From NCBI GenBank assembly GCA_009760855.2, contig WPIO01000093.1, forward strand, positions 1,267,001-1,331,000: a stretch of DNA of 64,000 nt. The letters are read 5' to 3'. Source of the stretch: Cristatella mucedo (taxonomy: Eukaryota; Bryozoa; Phylactolaemata; Cristatellidae). The notes under the pieces are model-generated. The model was not told the DNA's origin, ran no database searches, and saw nothing but the letters and a program-made list of their open reading frames with translations. Made by a program: the position numbers and the translations under genes. Each line of letters begins with the position of its first letter. The stretch's first letter is position 1. This document shows, piece after piece, positions 11,798 through 23,152 of this stretch.

Positions 11798-12806
11798 GGC
11801 CAAGAAAACAACTGACGTTAGTAGCTTCGAGTTATATTAAGGCATTCAAAAAAAGTCCTTGAATGTGGGATGGTTATCCGCTGTAACCAATGCTTCAGCC
11901 TTTTGTACATAGCGTTACCCGCGCGTCTGCTTATCCAATCCACCAGCAAACCCGCTACGGAGCACATTATTTAGCACTATACACCCGCTCACCCGTAACG
12001 TGCGCAATACTCGGTGATGTTCTCTTTACCGAAAAAAGATTTTTTTGATGTTATCTCCATTTTATTTATATTCTTCTCACACTACTCTACAATGGCGACT
12101 GCAGCGGCGGTGAACTTCTGCGTTCACCCAAGAACTTCTGCGGGTGTTGGCTTAGCGTCTTTCCTGCGGAACCCTTTTTCGTACTAGCCTCCCGGATTAG
12201 AGCACAGGCTGTAGGCGGGACTAAGTCGACCATCAAATCTGTCGTTGGCGGGACTAAGTCTGTCGTCCTAACTAGGAGGCAAGTCAGCATTGGTCAGGAG
12301 GAAATTCCGCCATGTAAACGCAGACTTGGAGCTGCAGTGTTGTTTTAACGTTGACACCTTAAAACTGGTACCATGCTAGTTAAGGATACGGCCTTTGAGA
12401 AAAAATTCTTGGCAACGCTTCTAGCTGATGCGGCATCGGTAAGAGCAAAACGACGAACTTCATAATATGGGCACCGTGGCCGTAGCAGAAAGTTCAACAT
12501 GCTAGGCAGTGGCTATAAACCGCAAACTCTATATTCTAAACGTTGAATGTCTAAGCGGCGGTCCCTAAAATGCGTACACACCTTAACCCGTAAAACCAGA
12601 AATCTTCATTCATAAACAATAAGACTTTAAAAGAAAAGATGCTTAAAACGTATATGAATACCTTGATGTAAAAAAAGGTTTTACGATTCATTCGCACCAA
12701 CACAATCATAAGACCGTCATCATTTTTATAGGTATCGGAAAAGTAGCCTAGAAGGAAGGACACGCGACCGTTGCGTAGACGTGCATCGACGTAACAGTTG
12801 ATTCTC

Positions 12807-14906
12807 CTACCAATCGGCGCGGCGATAAACCGGAAGCAGCGGTCGCAGGCGGTCGCAGGCCCGCATACTAACCCGTATGAGCATTTCCCTGGCGGCAGCG
12901 CGGCAGCCGTCGGAGGAGAAGGACTCTTCAAGGCTGCTCACTGCCTCGGGAAAGTCCGAGTCTGTCAGAAGCCTAAGTCGCAGAGAGCGGCGACGAACGA
13001 TTTTCCGCGAGTGAATGCAAAAAATCATTCCTCCGCTCCGCGCTCTGCGTCTCGTCGACGGAAGCGGAGCGACGAGCTGACGAAAAGCCGCATCCACGTC
13101 GTCCGTCCCGACCGGGCGCGCCCGGGCGGGACGGAAGCGCGCGCGCGCGACACGCACCTGGCCACTTTCTGCAGCAGGTCCAGCCGGTCGTCGTCGGACG
13201 CCGCCGCGGCGAGCACGAGCTCGCTTCTTCGCACGTCATGGGCAGCGCCTTCTTTTTTCAGGCGGCGCGCGACGCGACGCGCTGAGGGCGGCTGAGAGTC
13301 GGCCGGCGGGCGCCGCGCGCCGTCGCCGGTCGCTCGCGAGCGGCAGCGGCTCGCCCGAGCTTACCTGCAGTATGATGGCCAGCGCTTCGCTCATGGTGCA
13401 GTCCTCATCCTTAAAGTAATCCAGGATCAGTGAAACCTAAAGGGAAATAAGCCGGCAGCTAGCGCCGTGGCGAGGTAGTTGCAGCTGAGCTGGGTCGAAA
13501 AACAGAGAAAAGAAAACGTTTGCCGGACAGCCAAAGTGCGGTAGACCGCGAATGAGTGGTCGGCTTGTCGTGCGCGGAAGATAACAAGTGCAACCTACTC
13601 GCGCGCGCGCCTGACCAGGTGGTGAGGCAGGCGACGGCGACCAGGGAGGCGACCAGGTGGCGACACAGTGCTTGGCCTCAACCGACTTCTCTCACTCATT
13701 CACTCACTCAAGTTTAAGGAAAGGCGAGAGCCAAAAGAGAATACTGTAGGCGTGGCTGTCATAAAAAAGACGTCAATTTGTACACGATGCCCCAGTAAAC
13801 CGAAGGAATCTCGAAGCGCTGTGAAGAAAAGAAGGGCAATTCTCGTCAGGCCTGATATATAAAAGTTGAACGAAGTCTTTGCTGCATGGGAACTAGTCCA
13901 CACTCGAATCACAAGGACGACCTCCGAACTGTTGCGGGCGAGCAAACGGAGCAAACGCTAAATGCTATAGAACTGTAAAGCCTCGCGCCTCAAATTGGGC
14001 TCAGCCAGTGTGTCCCATTTTGCTTGCAATGGAGTCTGCGTGTTCCGTTTCAAAACAGCCATTCTCCAAATGCCTAAATACATTCCGCCATCTCCGTCTG
14101 TCCGCCCTCACCTACCTAACGTTACACAATTAGGGCGCGCCTATACGAAACTGCCACAGCCAAAGTAATGCTCTATTTGTCGCGCTGCTTCTAGGTTTGT
14201 GGGTCTCTCCTCCTTCCAGGTCTTGTTGCCTATGCACTAAGACGCGTGCATCTGGCGAAAAGCTCTGCAACCAAGCTTGCCTGTCACGAATGTAGCAGCA
14301 GCTGCATATTTCTCTACAAACGATGCAGCAATCAATGCTACAAAATTATCCCCACTCTGTCGCCCCATGTTCGTAAGGAATGGCGTTTGTATCTTAACCT
14401 CAGTATTAAGCGCGAGTCACTCTACCGTCAGATTGCCGGATGGAGGTTTCCAGCATCATTAGTAAAAAGCGCGAGATCGAGATCGAGATCGAGAGATAGA
14501 GTGAGCGAGCGAAAGGTAAAACGAGGTCGATGCAGTTGACCGCCCTCCTCACAGCCGACTCGCCGGCAGCGCCTCGCACCTGTAGCGCATCGTAGGTGTG
14601 CTGCACCTGATGATGCTCTAGGAGCCGCCGTTTGTCGTCGAAAGATGCCTGAAAAGGACGAGCCTGACAGGGCGACTGCTGCCAGCCAGCGGACCGCTCT
14701 CGCCGAGCGGCTTGTATGACGTTCCGCCGCTCCCCGAACAGCGAGCAGGGACAAATTACGTTTTTTTTAAGACTCTCGCAGAGCGCGTCGAAAGAGCCGC
14801 CGTCGTCGGCGGAGTCCTCCTCCGGCGGGCTCTCTCCGCCTGCGTTCGCGGTGCCGTCTTCTCCGTCGTCATCCCGTCGAGGGGCGGCGCTCGCCGGTCG
14901 CTCCAT
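12807..14906 (-). CDS. Gene 1: spliced DUF4476-like helical-repeat protein (5 exons)
   Basis: Five exons join in phase: 14906-14760, 14648-14580, 13436-13365, 13291-13158 and 12972-12873. If the last donor is not used, the frame runs a further 21 codons to a TAG at 12807, giving about 195 residues. The N-terminus is acidic and low in complexity. From residue 38 (SFDALCESLKK, FDDKRRLLEHH, VSLILDYFKDED, DDDRLDLLQKVAR, SFSSDGCRAAAREML) it shows the F..L..S+/D-K-L/IL..F rhythm of DUF4476, a domain of unknown function. No catalytic motif, signal peptide or membrane segment is seen, so I assign no molecular function. The ATG has G at -3 and +4. A CpG-rich region lies immediately upstream. Gene 2, on the same strand, has the same exon order and phases. 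The exon 4 acceptor is the weakest point. The true 3' end may lie further left. Confidence 0.6.
12873..12972 (-). CDS. Gene 1 exon 5 (100 nt, 33 codons plus 1 nt)
   Basis: Acceptor CTGCGACTTAG|G completes the split arginine codon AG|G of exon 4. The donor is ATACGG|GTTAGT, phase 0. It encodes LLTDSDFPEAVSSLEESFSS and then DGCRAAAREMLIR. It is exactly 100 nt, like gene 2 exon 5, and 11 of 33 residues are identical. Without splicing the frame continues to a stop at 12807. Confidence 0.65.
13158..13291 (-). CDS. Gene 1 exon 4 (44 codons plus 2 nt; 5' boundary uncertain)
   Basis: Donor GCCAG|GTGCGTG, phase 2. The only phase-compatible acceptor with a pyrimidine-containing tract is GACTCTCAG|CCG at 13292. 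The 3' two thirds encode SELVLAAAASDDDRLDLLQK, which aligns with gene 2 ([20 protein letters not shown]). Just upstream, a second frame reads ALPMTC and resembles VLPMKC of gene 2. Either the start is misplaced or a small indel lies near 13220-13235. Confidence 0.5.
13365..13436 (-). CDS. Gene 1 exon 3 (24 codons)
   Basis: A strong acceptor, TTATTTCCCTTTAG|GTT, and a strong donor, CTGCAG|GTAAGC, phase 0 at both ends. It encodes VSLILDYFKDEDCTMSEALA and four more residues. The opening V..IL..F matches gene 2 exon 3 (VLRILEQF), which begins at the same codon position after its own acceptor. Confidence 0.7.
14580..14648 (-). CDS. Gene 1 exon 2 (23 codons)
   Basis: Acceptor CTTTTCAG|GCA and donor CTACAG|GTGCGA, phase 0 at both ends. 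It encodes ASFDDKRRLLEHH followed by TYDALQ, equivalent to the second helix pair of the domain and to gene 2 exon 2 ([21 protein letters not shown]). Confidence 0.65.
14760..14906 (-). CDS. Gene 1 exon 1 (49 codons, start codon)
   Basis: The exon starts at ATG 14906 in a GC-rich context and ends at AAC|GTAATT, phase 0. The first 37 residues are rich in D, E, G, S and P. The end, SFDALCESLKKN, matches the first helix of the repeat and the corresponding exon end of gene 2 ([11 protein letters not shown]). A run of eight T on the plus strand lies next to the donor and could hide a sequencing indel. Confidence 0.6.
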
Positions 14907-15232
14907 GCCTCGCGAAGCCAGCTCTCAAAACTGTCCTCCTCTCGCGCCGCCGTCGCCCGAGGCGCAATTGCTGGGCGGACGTTGCGCGCATTTCCGGCAT
15001 CCTCGCCCGCCAGGAGACAACAGGCTGCTTACCCGCGGGTACCGCCATGCCGAGATCTCCGCCAGCCTCGGGCGCGCCCGGATGCGAGCGTCGACGGCGC
15101 TGGCCGAGTAGCGGAGTGGCGCGTGACGCAAGCGGCGAAATTTGAGGTGGGGGAGTGGAGACGGGCGGCGAACCGTTTCTGAGCCATCGCTGAGCGAAAG
15201 AGGAGGAGGAGGAGGAGGCTGAGCGACGAAGC

Positions 15233-15315
15233 AGAGAGAGCGAGAGAGCGAGAGAGAGCGAGAGAGAGCGAGAGAGAGCGAGAGAGAGAGAGCGCGAGAG
15301 AGAGAGAGAGAGAGA
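15233..15315 (+). repeat. (GAGAGC)n/(GA)n microsatellite
   Basis: GAGAGC units grade into GA repeats upstream of gene 1. Confidence 0.95.
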
Positions 15316-15533
15316 GCAAATGGGGGGCCGAATAGCGGCTCCACGAGGGGCGGCACAGGCGACGCGCAACGCTCGAAGGTCGAGCGCAGCTAGTCTGCCA
15401 TCCAGTGCGGGAAGTCGGGCGACGAGCCTCGGTGAGAGCGCGGCGCCGCGCACGGGTCGAGCGGCGGGCTGCGCCGGACGCAGCAGACGGCCGCTCGCTC
15501 CTCTTTGCCCGCAGCGGCTGCACCGCCGCCGGT

Positions 15534-15578
15534 CAAGCCGACGATCGAGCGCCGCGGCGGCGCTCGATCGTCGGCTTG
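15534..15578. repeat. Perfect 22-bp inverted repeat with a 1-nt spacer
   Basis: The left arm CAAGCCGACGATCGAGCGCC plus GC is followed by one G and its exact reverse complement. A 45-bp near-perfect palindrome in GC-rich DNA can extrude a cruciform and is prone to deletion in clones. Confidence 0.9.
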
Positions 15579-15731
15579 CGTCTGCTCCGACGTGAGCATT
15601 CCGTGCGGCGGCGCGCTAGCTACAACGAAGGGACGAAGGCGTCCGACCGCGCCACGAAATAGCTAGCGCGGCCACGCCTTTCGGGCTGGGGGGAGAGGAG
15701 GACGGGGTAGGCGAGGCCACTAGTGCTTTAT

Positions 15732-15775
15732 GAGCTCGGCCGACGGCCTTTGACAACAGGCTGTCGGCCGAGCTC
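15732..15775. repeat. 18-bp inverted repeat with an 8-nt loop
   Basis: Arms GAGCTCGGCCGACGGCCT and AGGCTGTCGGCCGAGCTC pair at 17 of 18 positions around the loop TTGACAAC. It lies 153 bp from the palindrome at 15534 in the same CpG-rich region. Confidence 0.85.
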
Positions 15776-16086
15776 GACCGGGCGCACGGTACGCGAGAGG
15801 CGAGCGCCGCCCCGCGAATCTCGCTCGAAATTCCATCAAAGATTCCATCAAAGAGCTCGCTTGTTGTTGTCGAGTTTGTTTGGCTCTGCAAGCCACCACT
15901 CTGCCCAATAAGTCGCGGTGACAGTTGCTTGGTCGGTTGAGAGGCAGATTCTTGGGAAGTCTGCTTTTTGAGGGGGAAAATCGCACGAGTAAGTGCGATG
16001 TTCCAGCGATTACGACCATAGAGCTTGGTCGCTGACTTGAAGTTGGACGCCGATTATGAAATAGCTGAACACGAGCAGGCGTGCGA

Positions 16087-16204
16087 ATTCGGCCAGGGCG
16101 TTAAGGGGCTCACTTTTAAAACAGAGTTCGTGGGCTCGAGCCCTACACATATGTGAAGTGCATAGATAGAGATTCAGTTCTCTTGGGGCGCTATAAAAAT
16201 GAAT

Positions 16205-16208
<4 letters not shown>
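16087..16208 (+). mobile_element. SINE-1 copy (tRNA-derived)
   Basis: GGCCAGGGCGTTAAGGGGCT, B box GGGCTCGAGCCC, AGTTCTCTTGGGGCGCTATA and AATGAATTATATATA. Its tail leads into an 80-bp (AT)n(GT)n tract. Confidence 0.8.

Positions 16209-16290
<82 letters not shown>
16203..16290 (+). repeat. (AT)n(GT)n microsatellite
   Basis: About 18 bp of AT followed by 70 bp of GT, grown from a SINE-1 tail. Confidence 0.97.
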
Positions 16291-16292
<2 letters not shown>

Positions 16293-16299
16293 CAGCGAA

Positions 16300-17740
16300 A
16301 CATAATGTAATGTAACTGTGGAGATTATCTCGATGGACCGGATTTATTAATGACTTCCGGCCTGGGTGCCACATCAAGGCAGAAATCTGTCCGAGGAGTG
16401 TCTTTTGACAACGATCTGCCGGTCGCCGTTACTACGAACATTCAGCTACGAGACTCTAGTTACAAATTTGCTCGAACCATCTCTCTTACGAAATGATGGC
16501 TTTCTTAGTCAGCAAAGTTATGGGATTTGCTAGGGATTTATTAGCAAATCCACAGTTATACTTATTAGGAACTCTGTCATAACCCATAGTGTAAATATTC
16601 TAAGAAGTTGGTCTGAAGGTGAGTAGATTTCGTTCCCTTAAAATGCCACAACAAAGTTTCGTTTTCCAATTACGCTTAATTTTACTTCATACCTCGTCCT
16701 CGTCATGAAGTTGCCCTCTTAGGACCTGGAATTCGCTGTGCAGCATAGCGAAAATATTGCTGCGATGTAGTAAGCATTATTCACAATTGCTAGTGCCTCA
16801 AAAGTATAGAAACGAGTCATTGCTCAACGCAAAAACTTAGTTTTTGTGAGTTTGAAATTGTCCTTCTACACCTAGAAAACAAATGATTTCGGGTCTTTTG
16901 GTTCACAACTAGTCATACAAAAATAAAAAAAACATCAAAAAGTATCAAATCACTACTGGTTGTAAAAATTAGGAAAACATATTAGAAAAGTTTAGTTTTT
17001 GAGGTCTAAGATTATGCTGTAAATTTTTATCTCGAATCAGATTCTAAATGAAATTTTGTCTCTCATCAAGATTTCTTAAACCATGCTTGATGGCAAAGCT
17101 AGAAATCCTAGTGAATCACCTGGCGGAAACGTCAGCCTCGCTTCTCTGTATAACCTCTCATATTATTCGTGAATTTATCAGGATAAGCATTACTGATACG
17201 AACTTGCAATATAATCTTAAAGCATATTGTGCTGCTATTCTTCGCCTTAATCTAGATTAGATTTAGCTATTGTTCTATTAGTTATTTGTCCAGGAAGCCC
17301 GAACCACTGTGACGAAGTGCCAAGTTTGTGCTATAGCCAGAGAAAATACGGGACTGAAAATCAGGTGTGCTTTGGCTGCACCGAACTTTGATTATGAGGT
17401 TGTGATACATTTATGCGAGGCTGTAAAGTATTATTGAAGATGCGCTAATTGAGTGTAGAATCAATTAGGAAATTAACAACTTCTAGTCTGCTTATCTGGG
17501 AACTGGTAAATGTTAAGCGACTATTGATTTAATTAACATCTATAGCTTGCCATAGCGAGTGGCTAGCTATGGATATGTGTCAATACCGGCGAAATCCTTG
17601 TAGTCAGAGATTCTGATTCTTGTTTAAAACCACGTGCAGCTCTGAATTCGCAGTTAAATAATAATCCTGCTTCGCAGTTGGAAATGCACTGGTTGTGCTG
17701 CATGACATAAGATTTCTGCTAAAATTGAAAGATGATGTGT
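16300..17740. other. AT-rich intergenic DNA
   Basis: AT-rich, with no long frames or recognisable repeats. Nothing supported. Confidence 0.5.
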
Positions 17741-17744
17741 AAAG

Positions 17745-19215
17745 GTGCTTTGAAGAATGGCAGCACAACCTGACTGCACAGGCCGAAAGACCAACAAATA
17801 GTGAGTTACAGCGGTCGAGACGGGATGTCAGAAATGCGTCGACAGATTCGGATATGTTATCCCAGCCTAAGAAAACACGAATTTTAGCAATGCTATGTAG
17901 CTGAAAGTAGGCAGACTTTATTTTGGAGCTGATATGGTCATCTAGTGAAAGATCACTTTGGAGCTGGACACCTAGATTTCATGCAGATGCAACAGGAGGG
18001 CTATGGCAGAGTCGATTCTGACCGTTAAGCTTTCAAATTTTGGAGTCACGCCTAGTTTGCCCATAACTTGTAAGTTGATTTTATCGTCATTTAATTTAAG
18101 AACTCGTACTGCCATCTGTGTGCGGATGTCAGCAGTACATGCAGGCTGAAAGAATTCGACGTGATGGAGGAATTGTAGGGATTAAAGCAGAAGTACAACT
18201 GAGTGATATCTGCTAAGTGGTAAAAACCAATACTGTCAGCCACCGACTTATGACGGTTCGACTTACGAAAACTCTTGAGATACAAACTCGGTTAAAATCC
18301 CGCAAAAGAAAATTTACAATCAAAATGTATCCAAGAAAAATTTCAAATTCCGCGCGAGGTCAGTAGATTTGACAACGCCACAAACAGATCCTCCAGCAAG
18401 ACCATCCAAATTTTCATCACCCTACTCCCAATAATACTCAATGTACCGTACTACGACTACCATCTTCCGTATGCCCAAAAATTAACTTGTTCTTAGTTTT
18501 TATGTCATATTTTTAATGTTTTTATGATAAAATTAAATTCGTTTACCTCGCCATGTCTTCGTCAAAACGTATCGCAGCAGAACGTATTACATAATTTTCT
18601 CGACTTACACAAATTTAATAACGGCAGGTTTTCCGTCCCTATCTATTTCGTAAGTCGGGGGGGGGGGGAGCTGACCGTACTGTGATCGCCGATTACGTCG
18701 GAAAAAGAGAAAGAGAGGGCGAGAGAGAGAGAGTGAGTGAGAATAAACTGTGAAAAAATACGGACCGAGCACAGAGCCCCGATATACTACATCAGTGGTT
18801 CCTCGGATGACCATTGTCCCGTCACATCAATACTCCGGAGTCTCCAACTGAGAGGATCTGAACTATTGCAGTGAAGTTTCAGTGATGCCCAGGAGAGGCA
18901 AGAGGTGCTCGATAAGGACTTGGTGATAAACAAGCTGCCGAAAGATCAAATAAAACAAGGAGAGAGACTTTGCCTTAGTGAGCATTCCTGAGAAAGTCGT
19001 TATACACCAGAAGCAATGCTGACTCTGTGGAGAGATGAGCTCCAAAACCAGACGGGAAATTACTGTTTAGGTTCAGAGTATCAATATAAGAGTTTAACTG
19101 GACTGCCACGACTCGTTCCAGTGTCTTTGGTAGGAACGGCAGAATGGAGACTGGGCAGAAGTTGCTCAAGTTCCTATGGTCTAGTCTTGCTAGTAGACAA
19201 GGTTAGCAAAGAGTT
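17745..19215 (-). mobile_element. LINE A copy, truncated at both ends and interrupted
   Basis: Two LINE A blocks (about 17745-18228 and 18738-19215) are separated by about 500 bp of foreign DNA. The upstream block encodes RT motifs 1-2 (LPKTLERVVAVQLNSYIDTL, TESALLLVYNDFL). The 3' UTR is absent, so the 3' side was deleted after insertion. Confidence 0.8.
18255..18660. mobile_element. MITE-like insertion with CGACTTACGAAA inverted ends
   Basis: The sequence CGACTTACGAAA at 18259 recurs inverted at 18646-18657, and a third, direct CGACTTAC lies at 18600. The motif resembles the CGACTTACGAA repeats of pogo/Tigger termini. It interrupts the LINE A copy and has no open frame. Confidence 0.4.
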
Positions 19216-19383
19216 CAGGAGAGACAGGTATAAAGGAGGTGAGAGGAAAATAGTTGGGCAATGAGGGGTTGCAGGCCTGCAGGAAGCGTAATGAGGGGAC
19301 GGAGTCCCATGTCAGCATTATCTTTTCAATGAAGAATTCCTAGCAATGTGCTGCTGAAGCCATCGTTGATATTACTGGGAAGT

Positions 19384-19562
19384 AATAATAATAATAATAA
19401 TTCACCTGATAAAGCGCCCTAAGAGAACTTAAATCTCTCTCTAGACGCTTTACATTTGCTGTAAAGTGAAATGCAATCGAATGGTAAGTAAAATCATGCT
19501 TGAAAAACAAACGAAATGAATAATATGGTTAGGGGTGACATGCACAGGGTCAGCATGCAAAG
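19384..19562 (-). mobile_element. LINE A 3' UTR fragment with (TAA)n tail
   Basis: (TAA)6 is followed by TTCACCTGATAAAGCGCCCT, the stem-loop, and GGTTAGGGGTGACATGCACA. It ends abruptly at 19562 in unrelated DNA. Confidence 0.85.
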
Positions 19563-19839
19563 TACTGTATAGTTGCTTGGGAGCCATTAAGAAGATACTT
19601 TGATGTTTTGTGTTATTGATCTCTAATTTCACTACTACTGTTCACAATATACTTAGCCATAGCTATAATGGATCGCTATTTAATTAAAACACCTGAAAAT
19701 GCCAAGCGACAGACAGTTGAGTCCTAACTTGTTGACGGGCTTCGCAAATCTACATTCAATGTTTCCAGCCCGTCTTAGATCAGTGCTAAAGGCGCTCGCT
19801 CTTCAACAGCTTTCTTCACGATTGGTTCAATAATTTCAG

Positions 19840-19936
19840 GGGGCGGCGACAATGTATTGCACATTGTATACGTTAGCGATAGCCTTGAGGTCTCTCTTAT
19901 GTCGCTATTTACATAAGGCTGTTGAATCAGCTACAG
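19840..19936 (+). mobile_element. SINE-2 3' fragment
   Basis: GGCGGCGACAATGTATTGC and TCTCTTATGTCGCTATTTAC with AAGGCTGTTGAATCAGCTA. The tRNA-like head is lost. Confidence 0.5.
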
Positions 19937-19939
19937 TTC

Positions 19940-22720
19940 TTGTGTCAGCCGTAAACCAAAAGGCGTGTCCGCGAGGACGGACCTGTCATTCAGTCAGTCA
20001 GCTAAGTCATCGAGGAAGTTTGCCAAGTCCGGTGCTTCCCAGCTTCCGCTTGGGTCCAGCTGGTCACCCTGGAGACCTCGGAAAGCAGCCCGAGTGAGCG
20101 AGACCGACCGGAAGTCGTGCTGCGCCTGCCTTTGATGTGCGATGGACATGCCTAAATATAATCGTACTATTTAGTTGATGCGGAAACTCAGGCCCGCTCT
20201 CCTAAACAAAGTTGGTTTTCCATGATTGTTCACGGTTGCATGCTAGTTTAAGTAATAATGAGACATAGCAAGGCTGATGGCCATACGGCTGCACTGCGGC
20301 CGAAGACATGTTAGTAACATGTCAGACCCGTGACTGGTTATGGCTGCCCGGTCGCTTCTCCCGACAGAATGTGAGTTTTGTAGCGAGAAAAACGCCTGCA
20401 AAGAGATCTTCTCGGCAGGCCTTCTCCGCTGATCCTCCATCAGAGCCGATTGGCTACTGCTCTTGCTCGCGCTCCGAGTTTCCGGTCCGAGTTTTCGCTA
20501 CAGTGAATTCACATTAAGTACGCATGCTAGTGTGAGTGCACGCGAAGTGCACGCGCTATTTGTTTTGCCAAGTTTTTCGTTCACCACTCCATGTAGGCCA
20601 AGTGAAGGTTGTGGCAAGTCCTGGTAGCTCGAAAATCAATCAAAGTAGAAAGTAGGCAGCTCCAGCTGAGCTCCTGTTGCATTCGAACAAGGTTTAAATA
20701 GCTTCTCAAGCTTGAGCGTTGTCATTGAGTTAAGCAATAACAAGTGACTATTTTCATGCTCGTCCGAGAACCGTAAAATAATTCAACTTTCGCGAAGCGT
20801 AGATTAGTGCTTAATTAAGTAATTGTGGAGCAGCCCTAGCCGTTAATAGCTCTAGGAAAGCCCCGGACTGAAATGAGACGTTGTGTGAATGTTCTTACAT
20901 GCATTGATAAATCGATATATGATAAGATTAATCACGGCTCTATCCGATATAGCAGCGGTTTATTAACAGTGACCCCTCTGTAGGTGCGGATCGCTGTAGA
21001 TTTTCAAGTGCACTTACGATGGTGGCATGAAAGAACCTAACCACTTGAATGTGGGTGGTATCAATTCGGATAAGGCGACTGCTGGTGCGCATAACACAGC
21101 TTCGGGCCGGGGTTGATGCTTTTGCGCATTGAAACCGAGAAACCGAAATCTGACTACGGAAGCCCGACGTTAATATGTCACATGAGAACTTGAAACCAAT
21201 TCCAAGGTAATGCACAGGCTGCGTATGTTCCATGGCCTTGACCGATACTCTGGAGATAGGTGTCGCTCTTCTACAGCGTTGTTTCCAAATAAAAACTTGT
21301 GGTTGCTGCAGCGTGCGCCGAGTCAGATACTGTGGCAACTGATGTTATGAGTTGCTATGATAACAACTACTGACTTGCTAGCCTGCTCCTCCAGCCACTG
21401 GAATTAGTTTGAGGTAAAGTGTACTTCGCCTCCGGAAATTAACTACTATAAATATACTACTTTCTAAAATATACTACTAAACTAAATATACTAGTTTCTA
21501 CTATTCACAATTGCTTATTTGATGGCATAATGTACTGACCTGCTACCAACAAAATACTAGCTGATTAAACAACCTCATTGTATAGCGGCAGAAGAACCTA
21601 AACGGACATCGCCACCGCTTGTAGTTGGCAATAAAGAATCGCCTACTGCAGGATTAGAACCCATTACCTCGGTCGTCAAGAGCCAGAACTTTACCTCATG
21701 GGCTATCGCGGCCCGGTTGAACAGGCGACAGCCATTAGGCTCGTGTGCTGTGCCGCTATAGAAACGAAGCTGTTGAATAAGCACCATTTATTTTTGATAT
21801 ACCGGTCCAACGGGTTTTGAGAGACTGCGATCCTATTCGATGGTCTCAGAGCTGCACCTCACTAAACTTACAACAGCCCTGTCTCTTTGCACACGCTTGC
21901 GTTTCGGCAACATGCAATGCAGTCAGTCCGAGATGCTTCCACATGCCTATTGTGCCGATGCCGTACAATGAAAGCGAAGGCTTGGATCTACTTTATGAAG
22001 GTTCTTTGTCGCATTCAGCTCGATTTGAAGCTTTTGACGACTAGGTCACTAATACTATTGGTATACAATTAATGCTTTGGGATTGGCGACTGCTAGGCCA
22101 TATATCTTGGTGCCCCTACACGGTGGCCAACTTAGCGTCGTTAAAGACAATAGATTGAATCCTCGGTATATAACCCCCGACATCCGAAATTATTTTTATG
22201 GTTGCCTTAACTTGACTAGCGATGCGACACTAGGATATAAGCATAGCGAATGCAGCTGTTCGTGCAACTGTTGGTGGAAGCGCGCTGCTCCCTGTGATGT
22301 TCGCACTACTTTCGCTCGGTTTTCAGTACTTCCGGGCACCCGATGAGACAAGATTGACTGATGCTCGCGGAGTTGCTTCAACTGTACGCAGCCAAGCGAA
22401 GGAAGCGCCGGTGGCCGACAGATCTGACACAGCGATTCCGTGCACTTGATGCCCACGACTCAATGGTGCCCCGCTCGATGCCGATGGAAGGTCGATGGCC
22501 ACGAAGGGTACATATAGCGACAATAGCTTGCTTAGGTTTTTTCGAACATTTTTTGATAGATTTTTACCTACAGCTGCTGCTGATTTTTCTGCCTGTTTTG
22601 TTTCAACGGTTGAACCTGACGAGGTGAGCAAGCCGCATGTCGACAGCTACCGCAGGCCTAGTTCCTTTATAAGCGGCCGAGGCCGGTTGCTGTTTAACGT
22701 GGTGGCAAAAGATAAGACAA
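19940..22720. other. Intergenic DNA with one SINE-2
   Basis: Includes an AT-rich stretch with ATATACTA repeats near 21445-21500. The 132-codon minus frame at 20940-21338 lacks features of a real exon. Confidence 0.4.
21557..21720 (-). mobile_element. SINE-2 copy
   Basis: Minus-strand order: GGGCCGCGATAGCCCATGAG head, GGGTTCTAATCCTGCAGTAG B box, TACAAGCGGTGGCGATG and TATACAATGAGGTTGTTTAA end. Confidence 0.8.
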
Positions 22721-22721
22721 A

Positions 22722-23152
22722 TAATAATAATAATAATACTGCACTTGATAAAGCGCCCTCAGAGAACTCAATCTCTCTCTCTCTAGGCGCTTTACATTTG
22801 CTGCAAAGGGAAATGCAATTGAATGGTGAGTGGTTTCATGCTTGATAAACAAACAAAATGAATCACATGGTTAGGGGGTGACATGCACAGGGTCAGCATG
22901 CAAATGTGGCTAGTGGCAGCGTGCACAATGTCAGCACGCATAAGCACATCAAGGACAAATAACATGGACCCACTAAATGCTGTCCTAAATAGGTGTTTTT
23001 GAATTCTTTTTAATTGTGGTCAGGTCAGGGGATGTTCTGACGCAGGTCGGGAGGGATATGCTGGTAGAGCCAATTTTGAGCGTCAGCCTTTCCAATTTGT
23101 GAATCACACAGTGTTTGCCCATAACTAGTAAGTTAGTTTTATCGTCATGTGA
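22722..23152 (-). mobile_element. LINE A copy with an internal deletion
   Basis: It has a full 3' UTR with (AAT)n tail and the end of the coding region up to GGTCGGGAGG at about 23053. It then jumps to ATATGCTGGTAGAGCC, which lies about 500 bp upstream in full copies. Confidence 0.8.

Larger units (their letters stand above)
14500..15780. promoter_or_regulatory. CpG-rich region over and upstream of gene 1 start
   Basis: CpG dinucleotides are far denser here than in the AT-richer flanks. The region covers exon 1 and about 800 bp upstream on the minus strand, as expected of an unmethylated promoter island. It contains a GA-rich microsatellite at 15233-15315 and two strong hairpins at 15534-15578 and 15732-15775. 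I see no clear TATA box in the expected window. Confidence 0.35.

Noticed and set aside
22574-22623. Plus-strand 50-nt exon between TTTTTACCTACAG and GACGAG|GTGAGC
   Set aside because: Splice sites are good, but there is no partner exon and no recognisable peptide, so it is not annotated.
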